A stretch of DNA of 7,981 nucleotides from Oscillospiraceae bacterium (GTDB taxonomy: Bacteria; Bacillota; Clostridia; Oscillospirales; Acutalibacteraceae): the NCBI GenBank assembly GCA_019417045.1, contig DXWE01000015.1:4655-12635 (forward strand). The letters run 5' to 3'. The translations under genes and the position numbers were made by a program. Below are positions 1 through 4,743 of this stretch, one piece after another. Numbering within the stretch: position 1 is the stretch's first letter; each line of letters starts with the position of its first letter. Below the pieces are notes generated by a model, which was not told the DNA's origin, made no database searches, and saw only the letters and a program-made list of their open reading frames with translations.

Positions 1-147
1 GACCTCGGGGTCGGACTGGGCCGTCTGGCTCAAATTCGCCGCCACCGGGTTGCTCGGAACCAGGTGGGAGATCAAAAAGACCAGCAGCGACACGCCGAAC
101 AGGAGCAGAATCATCATGCCCAGCCGTCTGAGAATATATCGCCACAA
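1..147 (-). CDS. DppB-type ABC importer permease, N-terminal 49 residues (partial)
   Basis: This is the start of an inner-membrane permease of a peptide/oligosaccharide-type ABC importer; the rest lies beyond the left edge. Reading the minus strand from a TTG codon at 147-145 gives a product beginning WRYILRRLGMM, then a hydrophobic segment (about residues 11-30, with LLLFGVSLLVFLI) and SHLVPSNPV. This is the typical opening of DppB/OppB permeases: a basic YILRRL stretch, the first transmembrane helix, then a short periplasm-facing loop with H-L-x-P. TTG was chosen because it keeps the whole YILRRL motif and has AAAGGA upstream at 159-164. The first ATG (117-115) falls inside the motif and has no ribosome binding site. 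The gene follows the solute-binding protein gene on the same strand, separated by two hairpins. Family identity is strong from so short a piece, but the substrate cannot be read. A second permease (DppC type) would be expected next. Confidence 0.88.
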   Translation of the reverse strand, partial: MWRYILRRLGMMILLLFGVSLLVFLISHLVPSNPVAANLSQTAQSDPEV

Positions 148-158
148 ACCGCAGCACG

Positions 159-164
159 TCCTTT
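159..164 (-). promoter_or_regulatory. Ribosome binding site supporting the TTG start of the permease
   Basis: On the minus strand AAAGGA lies 11 bases before the TTG at 147. The match is moderate and the spacing is at the long end. With the TTG codon it suggests weak initiation compared with the AGAGGAGG and ATG of the preceding binding-protein gene. Confidence 0.5.
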
Positions 165-173
165 CTATTGTCC

Positions 174-226
174 GGTATTCCCGAAAACCGGACGCGGCAG
201 CCGGCCGTCCGGCTTTCGGGAATACC
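174..226 (-). repeat. Long intercistronic hairpin, 21-bp stem
   Basis: Arms 174-194 and 206-226 are inverted copies (outer ends GGTATTCCCGAAA and TTTCGGGAATACC) around an 11-base loop. There is one difference in 21. In RNA from the minus strand, the operon's sense strand, it becomes a G-U wobble, so the stem is fully paired; from the plus strand it would be an A-C mismatch. The stem base ends about 9 bases before the permease ribosome binding site. No U-run follows it, so it is not a standard intrinsic terminator. The likeliest role is a 3' stabiliser for the upstream binding-protein message, or a partial barrier to expression of the permease. A palindromic repeat element present elsewhere in the genome is also possible. 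Confidence 0.8.
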
Positions 227-247
227 AGCCCGGAGAGTGGTCCGTTC

Positions 248-278
248 CCGGGGGACCGGCAGAAAGCCGGTCCCCCGG
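248..278 (-). repeat. GC-rich hairpin just after the binding-protein stop codon
   Basis: Arms 248-260 and 266-278 (CCGGGGGACCGGC and its exact complement) give 13 perfect, almost all G-C pairs around a 5-base loop. The stem starts 16 bases after the TAA of the solute-binding protein gene on the minus strand. Downstream of it the transcript reads GAACGGACC, with no U-run, so it resembles a stabilising or processing hairpin more than a rho-independent terminator. It is followed 21 bases later by the longer hairpin at 174-226. Confidence 0.8.
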
Positions 279-294
279 AAGGGGAAAAACAGAT

Positions 295-1902
295 TTATTT
301 CACCGTCAGCTCCGCCAGCTGGATTTTGCTCAGGTCGTTATAATGCACATTGTCCAGCGTGGTGCGGGAGGCGAACACCTGCGGGTGCTGCAGCAGGAAC
401 GCATACGGGCTGTTCTCCGCCATCAGCTCCTGCAGCTCGCCCGAATACTGGGCGCGCTTGTCCTTGTCCGACTCGCCCTTGATCTGGTTGCCCAGCGCGA
501 TCATGTCCTCATGGCCCTCCGCGCTCCATTTGGCGCGCTCGCCCACGACGTCGCCCGGCAAAAACGCCAGCTGGTTGTTGATGTCGAAATAGTCGGGGCT
601 CCAGTGCATGAGCAGGAACGGCAGCTCGCCGTTGCGGTAGGGATCGAGGATCACCGCGAACTCGCTCGTCTTGATCTCGACCGTGATGTTGATCTGCGCC
701 AGGTCGCTCTTGATCTTCTGGGCGATGTCCGTCCATTTCATACCGGCGGTCTCGTAGTTCGCGGCGGTCAGCTCCACCGTGAACCCGTCCGCATAGCCGG
801 CCTTTTCCATCAATGCCCGGGCCTTCTCGAGGTCCTGGTAATTCTCGTCGCGCGTCTTCGCACCCGTGAAGCCCTGCTGCACAAAGGACAGCGGCAGGCT
901 GGCGCCCTCCCCGCACAGCTCCATCAGGCCCTTGTAATCGATCGCGTACCGCACGGCCTGCTGCACGTCCGGATTGGACATCTCCTTGCCGATGGCCGGA
1001 TCATTGTTCATGATGAGGAAGGTCATCTGCTCGGTCAGGGCCCGCTGTACGTTGATATCCGCATTGCCGTCCAGCTGGCCGACGTTGTCCTGGTTCAAAG
1101 AGAGCGCGATGTCGATCTCGCCCTTCTGGAGCATCTGGATCTGGGTGTTGGCGTCCGGGATCTCCTTCAGGATGACCTTTTCCACGTTGCCGGTCTCGCC
1201 CCAATAGTTCGGGTTCTTTTCAAGCACCAGCTCGGTGCCCTTGGTCCAGCTCTTCAGGATAAACGCGCCCGAGCCCGCCGACTGCTGATCAAGATAGGTC
1301 TGTGCGGTGTCGGCCTCGCTGGCGTTCTCCGCGTCGGTGCCGCCGTGCTGCTTGAGCAGTTCGCTGTCCAGCACGCAGAAAGCGTTGGAGGCGAGCTTGG
1401 TCAAAAAGGAGGCGTCCTTCTCCTTGAGTGTAAATACCACCGTGTAGTCGTCGGGCGCTTCCACCTTCTCGATCCCGGCCACGTGCGACGCCGTGTTCGA
1501 CTTCAGGTTCATCACCCGCTGCACCGACCACACCACGTCCTTGCTGGTCAGCGGGTTGCCGCTGGTGAACTTGACGCCCTGCCGCAGCGGGAAGGTGTAT
1601 ACCGTGCCGGTCTCGTCCAGCGTCCAGCCGTCCGTGACAAGAGACGGCTGGGGATTCTCGATGTCATCCCCCACGATCCGGAACAGCATGTCGTAGGTGG
1701 CGTAGGTGATCATGTTCGCATAGACCTCATACGCCTTGCCGGGATCCAGCGTGGTCAGGTCGGTGGCCGCACCGATGATGACGGTCTTGGACGCACCGCC
1801 GCCCGATGTGTCGCCCGGGTCGCCGGCGCAGCCCGCGGCCGTACCGAGCACCAGCACCGCAGCCAATGCCAGGGATAGGGTACGGAACCAAAGCTTCTTC
1901 AT
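295..1902 (-). CDS. Family 5 extracellular solute-binding lipoprotein of a Dpp/Opp-type ABC importer
   Basis: This 535-residue lipoprotein should capture the substrate outside the membrane and hand it to the permeases. The N-terminus has basic residues (KK and R7), a hydrophobic stretch (about 9-20) and a lipobox-like AAGC with Cys25 as the lipidation site, followed by a Gly/Ser/Asp-rich tether. The body fits the SBP_bac_5 family in length and landmarks: DLTTLDPGKAYE (48-59), LRQGVKFTSGNPLTSKDVVWS (106-126, in two blocks), EKNPNYWGE (228-236), MLQKGEIDIA (257-266) and WSPDYFD (434-440), the usual W-x-x-DY ligand-cleft region. The ATG at 1902 is preceded by AGAGGAGG at 7-base spacing and overlaps the stop of the upstream ATPase gene as ATGA. 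A frame extending upstream to 2016 would run through the ATPase gene and lose the signal peptide. The ligand is uncertain: most relatives bind oligopeptides, some bind oligosaccharides, nickel or heme. The divergent arabinofuranosidase makes an oligosaccharide possible but not shown. Confidence 0.95.
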   Translation of the reverse strand: MKKLWFRTLSLALAAVLVLGTAAGCAGDPGDTSGGGASKTVIIGAATDLTTLDPGKAYEVYANMITYATYDMLFRIVGDDIENPQPSLVTDGWTLDETGTVYTFPLRQGVKFTSGNPLTSKDVVWSVQRVMNLKSNTASHVAGIEKVEAPDDYTVVFTLKEKDASFLTKLASNAFCVLDSELLKQHGGTDAENASEADTAQTYLDQQSAGSGAFILKSWTKGTELVLEKNPNYWGETGNVEKVILKEIPDANTQIQMLQKGEIDIALSLNQDNVGQLDGNADINVQRALTEQMTFLIMNNDPAIGKEMSNPDVQQAVRYAIDYKGLMELCGEGASLPLSFVQQGFTGAKTRDENYQDLEKARALMEKAGYADGFTVELTAANYETAGMKWTDIAQKIKSDLAQINITVEIKTSEFAVILDPYRNGELPFLLMHWSPDYFDINNQLAFLPGDVVGERAKWSAEGHEDMIALGNQIKGESDKDKRAQYSGELQELMAENSPYAFLLQHPQVFASRTTLDNVHYNDLSKIQLAELTVK

Positions 1903-3044
1903 GTGTTTTCCTCCTCTGTTGGTTGATGGTATAGATGGCAGGCCACAAAATGGCCTGTTTCCTCCTCGTGAAGTTCCGGCCGGACACGCCGGCAGACCTC
2001 CGTCGCATGGGGGCACCGGGTGTGGAACGGGCAGCCGGCCGGCACATTGGACGGGCTGGGCAGGTCGCCTTTAAGCAGGATGCGCTCGGTTTTTTCCCCG
2101 TCCACGGACGGGATCGCGGAAAGAAGCGCTCTCGTGTACGGATGCAGCGCCCGATCATAGATCCGGCCGGCGGGGGCGATCTCCACCAGCCGCCCGAGAT
2201 ACATCACCCCGATCCGCTGGCAGCAGTGCTTGACCACGCTCAGATTGTGCGAGATAAAGAGATAGGTCAGCCCGAGCTGCTGTTGCAGATCCTGCAGCAG
2301 GTTGATGACCTGCGCCTGGATCGACACGTCGAGCGCCGATACCGGCTCGTCGCAGACGATCAGCTGCGGGTGCAGCGCCAGCGCGCGGGCAATCCCGACC
2401 CGCTGTTTCTGGCCGCCGGAGAGCTCGTGCGGGTACCGGGCAAGATAGGTGTGGGACAGCCCCACCCGGTCGCACAGCTCCTCGATCCGGTGGCCGCGCT
2501 CGGCCTTGTCATACAGCCGGTGGATCTGATACGGCTCGGCGAGGATGTCGCGGATCCTCCGCCGCGGGTTTAAGCAGGAGGAGGGATCCTGGAAGATCAT
2601 CTGCGCCTGACAGCGGAACTGCTTGAGCGCTTTGCCGCGGATGCGGGAGATGTCCTGCCCGTCGAACAGCACCTGGCCGCCGGTCAGGGGATTCAGCCGC
2701 AGAAAAGCCTTGCCGAGCGTGCTCTTGCCGCAGCCGCTCTCGCCCACCAGCCCAAAGGTCTCCCCCCGGCGGATGGCAACCGAGACGCCGTCCACCGCCT
2801 TGACCAGCGCCTTGCGCCCGCGGCTCTTCTTCACTTGGAAATATTGCTTCACGTCCACGGCTTCGGCCAGAACGTCCGGGCCTTCCGAAGGCGTTACGTC
2901 CGGCGGTTCCGGGCCGCGGACAGCGGTCACGGTCGTCGTCTCCTCCTCGGCAAGACCGGCATAGACGCCGGCTTCCAGACGGGCCTCCCGCTCAAGACGC
3001 TGTTCGGATTGTCTCTCCTGTTCCTGATGGTTGTCAATGGACAT
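1899..3044 (-). CDS. DppF-type ABC transporter ATP-binding protein with charged N-terminal extension
   Basis: One of the two cytoplasmic ATPases driving the importer (381 residues). ATPase landmarks in order: Walker A GESGCGKS (101-108), Q-loop Q152 in FQDPSSCLNP, signature LSGGQKQR (208-215), Walker B LIVCDEP (228-234) with D232/E233, D-loop SALD (236-239) and switch His266. A C-terminal oligopeptide-transporter extension follows, with HPYTRALLSAIP (301-312) and cysteines C338, C344, C351 and C369. The ATPase fold begins near residue 59 (VLAEAVDVKQYF), leaving about 58 extra residues rich in Glu, Gln and Arg and then Pro, Thr and Glu. DppF proteins normally start at the fold. The ATG at 3044 has AGAGGAGA upstream, and no later start has a good site, so the extension appears real. 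The gene overlaps the preceding ATPase gene by 11 bases and the next gene by 4, suggesting translational coupling. It pairs with the DppD-type ATPase; the substrate is unknown. Confidence 0.95.
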   Translation of the reverse strand: MSIDNHQEQERQSEQRLEREARLEAGVYAGLAEEETTTVTAVRGPEPPDVTPSEGPDVLAEAVDVKQYFQVKKSRGRKALVKAVDGVSVAIRRGETFGLVGESGCGKSTLGKAFLRLNPLTGGQVLFDGQDISRIRGKALKQFRCQAQMIFQDPSSCLNPRRRIRDILAEPYQIHRLYDKAERGHRIEELCDRVGLSHTYLARYPHELSGGQKQRVGIARALALHPQLIVCDEPVSALDVSIQAQVINLLQDLQQQLGLTYLFISHNLSVVKHCCQRIGVMYLGRLVEIAPAGRIYDRALHPYTRALLSAIPSVDGEKTERILLKGDLPSPSNVPAGCPFHTRCPHATEVCRRVRPELHEEETGHFVACHLYHQPTEEENT

Positions 3045-4080
3045 GGTTTTCTCCTCTCGGGGACCCGGGGTTTGCGGCGGTATCGCCTGACGGCGTTTCC
3101 GCCGCGATCCCGGCCTCCTCCAGCACCTTGAAGCAGCGCACACAGCGGCCGTCACCTATCTCAGTCAGCGGCGGGGCCTCCTGCCGGCACCGCTCCACCG
3201 CATAGGGACACCGGGGATGGAAATGACATCCCTGCGGCATCTCGCCTGCGTCGGGCACCATCCCTTCAATGGCCTCCAGCCGTTCCACATCCTCGCTGAT
3301 TTTGGGAAGGGCCCGGATCAACCCCTGCGTGTAGGGGTGGAGCGGGCGGGCGAACAGCGCCTCCACCGGGGCGCTCTCCACAATCTGACCGGTATAAAAG
3401 ATCAGCACCCGGTCACAAAAATCCCGCACAATCCCCAGATCGTGGGTGATCATCATGATGCTCATGGACTGCTGCCGCTTGATGTCTTTCATCAGCTCGA
3501 GGATCTGTGCCTGGATGGTCACATCCAGCGCGGTCGTGGGCTCGTCCGCAATCAGCAGCTGCGGGTGGCAGGCCAGCGCCATCGCGATCATAACCCGCTG
3601 GCGCATTCCGCCGGACATCTGGTGCGGATATTCGTGAAACCGCTGCTCGGGGTCCGGGATCCCGCACAGCCGCAGCAGGTCGACTGCCTGCTGCCGGGCC
3701 TCTTTTTTCGAGAGGTGCCGGTGCAAAAACATCGGCTCCATAATCTGCTTGCCGCAGGTCTGGATCGGGTTTAGCGAGGTCATGGGCTCCTGAAAAATCA
3801 TGGACAGCTTGTTGCCGCGGATCTCCTGCAGCTGTTTGGGCGGCAGGGAGAGCAGGTCCTCGCCGTCGAGTATCACCCGGCCGGTCACCTGTGCCGACTG
3901 CGCGGGAAGCAGCCCCATGATTGCCAGGGAGGTCACGCTCTTGCCGCTGCCGCTCTCGCCGACAATCCCGAGCGTCTCCCCCTTGTTCACGGAGAAACTC
4001 AGATTGTCGATGACGCGGACGGACTGCCCCCCGTTGGAAAATTCGACCGATACCTGTTCTACCTGCAAAAGCTGTTCCAT
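3034..4080 (-). CDS. DppD-type ABC transporter ATP-binding protein
   Basis: First gene of the minus-strand operon and the second ATPase of the importer (348 residues). It has Walker A GESGSGKS (41-48), Q-loop Q97 in FQEPMTSLNP, signature MSGGMRQRV (155-163), Walker B LLIADEP (175-181) with D179/E180, D-loop TALD (183-186) and switch His213. The methionine-containing MSGGMRQ and FQEPM forms are typical of DppD/OppD rather than DppF/OppF. The C-terminal oligopeptide-transporter region holds HPYTQGLIRALPK (248-260) and cysteines C285, C291, C298, C313 and C316. Such clustered cysteines recur in this family, and an iron-sulfur cluster has been reported for some DppD proteins. The start is ambiguous: ATG at 4080 gives the usual MEQLLQVEQVSVEF opening with GTGGAG very close upstream, while GTG at 4089 would add three residues but has a poorer site. 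The stop lies inside the next gene. Its promoter is probably the one at 4219-4247. Confidence 0.95.
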   Translation of the reverse strand: MEQLLQVEQVSVEFSNGGQSVRVIDNLSFSVNKGETLGIVGESGSGKSVTSLAIMGLLPAQSAQVTGRVILDGEDLLSLPPKQLQEIRGNKLSMIFQEPMTSLNPIQTCGKQIMEPMFLHRHLSKKEARQQAVDLLRLCGIPDPEQRFHEYPHQMSGGMRQRVMIAMALACHPQLLIADEPTTALDVTIQAQILELMKDIKRQQSMSIMMITHDLGIVRDFCDRVLIFYTGQIVESAPVEALFARPLHPYTQGLIRALPKISEDVERLEAIEGMVPDAGEMPQGCHFHPRCPYAVERCRQEAPPLTEIGDGRCVRCFKVLEEAGIAAETPSGDTAANPGSPRGENHVH

Positions 4081-4218
4081 CGTCTCCACTCGCTTCTAGC
4101 TGGTTTTGCGCAGCAACGCGTTAAACCGACAGGAAAAGGGAATCCCCTCTTCGGAAAACACGCGGGATGGCCCGTCCCGGCCGCCGGCTGTCCCACAAAC
4201 CTGCAAATAATACACATA

Positions 4219-4247
4219 AGTATAGCATATTTTTCTCGGTAAGGCAA
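4219..4247 (-). promoter_or_regulatory. Extended -10 promoter for the importer operon
   Basis: On the minus strand TTGCCT (4247-4242) is followed by a 17-base spacer and TATACT (4224-4219), with TGC directly before the -10 (an extended -10, TGn). The match is 4 of 6 for the -35 and 5 of 6 for the -10, with ideal spacing. Transcription should start near 4212, giving a leader of about 130 bases before the DppD-type gene. I saw no better minus-strand promoter in the region. Confidence 0.6.
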
Positions 4248-4249
4248 TT

Positions 4250-4269
4250 GGTTTCGCAGGTTTTCCGCA
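4250..4269 (-). repeat. Tandem near-repeat directly upstream of the minus-strand -35 box
   Basis: On the plus strand GGTTTCGCA (4250-4258) is followed immediately by GGTTTTCCGCA (4259-4269), the same motif with two extra bases. The pair starts 3 bases beyond the -35 box of the importer promoter, where an activator would sit. Two head-to-tail half-sites about 9-10 bases apart are consistent with a dimeric regulator bound on one face of the DNA. The repeat is short, so chance cannot be excluded. Confidence 0.35.
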
Positions 4270-4376
4270 AATATACCGTAGGGGAGAGAACATCGAAGGA
4301 TCCGCCTTCCCCAGACAGGCTTTGCTGCCGCATACCGTCGGAGGTGTCGTATAAAACAGACAAATCTTTTATGCCT

Positions 4377-4403
4377 CCTGCCTGTTTCCAGGAAATGGGC
4401 AGG
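4377..4403 (+). repeat. Palindrome or hairpin in the intergenic region
   Basis: CCTGCCTGTTTC (4377-4388) and GAAATGGGCAGG (4392-4403) are inverted with a 3-base centre. Ten of 12 positions match, and the other two become G-U pairs in plus-strand RNA but A-C mismatches in minus-strand RNA. It lies upstream of both predicted promoters, so neither main transcript is expected to contain it. It could be an operator, or the terminal hairpin or body of a small RNA. No U-run follows on the plus strand. Confidence 0.4.
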
Positions 4404-4574
4404 GGAAACCTTGCCGGACAGTGTACCTGATAGCCGGTGACGGTACGTAAATCCTATATAACCTATTATAAATAAAGCACAATAAAGAGAGGCCCCGGCC
4501 GTTTCGTCCACAGAGCAGAAAATCAAGCCAATTTTATCGGCACTAAAATTTTGACAAAATAATTATATTTTCTA

Positions 4575-4603
4575 TTGACATAATTAAGAATGTATATTAT
4601 ACT
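4575..4603 (+). promoter_or_regulatory. Near-consensus sigma-A promoter for the arabinofuranosidase gene
   Basis: TTGACA (4575-4580), a 17-base spacer, then TATACT (4598-4603): 6 of 6 and 5 of 6 matches with ideal spacing. The stretch just upstream (4541-4574) has 29 A or T out of 34 and may act as an UP element. Transcription should start near 4610, leaving an A-rich leader of about 130 bases. A second TTGACA at 4551 has no -10 at a usable distance. An 11-base odd palindrome, GTATA-T-TATAC (4592-4602), overlaps the -10 and could be bound by a repressor. Confidence 0.8.
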
Positions 4604-4687
4604 TATTGCGAAAGACAAATCAAAATATAAAAGCAAATATTAGTCAAAAAGTTTACAAACGCGATCCATGCAGAGCTTAATTATATC
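4577..4687. repeat. Inverted repeat pair bracketing the promoter and leader
   Basis: GACATAATTAAG (4577-4588, between -35 and -10) and CTTAATTATATC (4676-4687, in the leader) are inverted copies with 11 of 12 matches and their centres 99 bases apart. A related AATAATTATAT stands at 4558-4568. The motif may be an operator used at several positions, for instance for DNA looping, or it may reflect the AT-rich composition. Confidence 0.3.
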
Positions 4688-4726
4688 AAGTATTGTTGTA
4701 TATAGCCTTATATAACTACAGAAGAG

Positions 4727-4732
4727 AAAGGA
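4727..4732 (+). promoter_or_regulatory. Ribosome binding site that decides the arabinofuranosidase start
   Basis: AAAGGA ends 11 bases before the ATG at 4744 and 5 bases before a GTG at 4738, but overlaps the ATG at 4732. An overlap makes 4732 unlikely as the start. 4744 is preferred because relatives begin with a similar M-K-x-A-x-M opening; GTG at 4738 remains possible. Confidence 0.5.
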
Positions 4733-4743
4733 TGACAGTGCCA

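Larger units (their letters stand above)
4081..4743. other. Divergent intergenic control region
   Basis: About 660 bases between the divergent importer operon and the arabinofuranosidase gene. Short open frames exist on both strands (for example minus 4526-4059 and plus 4167-4430). They overlap each other and dppD-type coding sequence, lack ribosome binding sites and resemble nothing I recognise, so I call no gene. Base composition changes sharply near 4440: the part to its right is strongly AT-rich and carries the plus promoter and a 120-base A-rich leader, while the left part is mixed. The minus-strand leader (about 4212 to 4081) contains a GC-rich patch at 4164-4194 with several mutually complementary short segments, so some RNA structure is likely, but I could not match it to a known riboswitch. 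The repeats are listed separately. Confidence 0.8.

Noticed and set aside
248..278. Intrinsic terminator after the binding-protein gene
   Set aside because: The stem is strong, but no U-run follows on the minus strand and the permease continues the operon, so a stabilising or processing role fits better.
64..1878. A 604-codon plus-strand open frame opposite the solute-binding protein
   Set aside because: Same register effect opposite a gene with a lipobox and family motifs. The translation is low-complexity Arg/Leu/His/Val sequence.
4059..4526. A 155-codon minus-strand frame in the intergenic region, with nested short frames on both strands
   Set aside because: It overlaps the DppD-type start out of frame, contains the predicted promoter, lacks a ribosome binding site and resembles no known protein.
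4551..4570. A second plus-strand promoter from the TTGACA at 4551
   Set aside because: At 16-18 bases from this box there is no -10-like sequence; the AT-rich TATTTT is only 8 bases away. It is better read as part of the AT-rich upstream element.
4651..4666. A carbon catabolite (cre) site near TACAAACGCGATCC in the leader
   Set aside because: Only part of the TGnnAnCGnnnnCA pattern is met; the second and last key positions fail.
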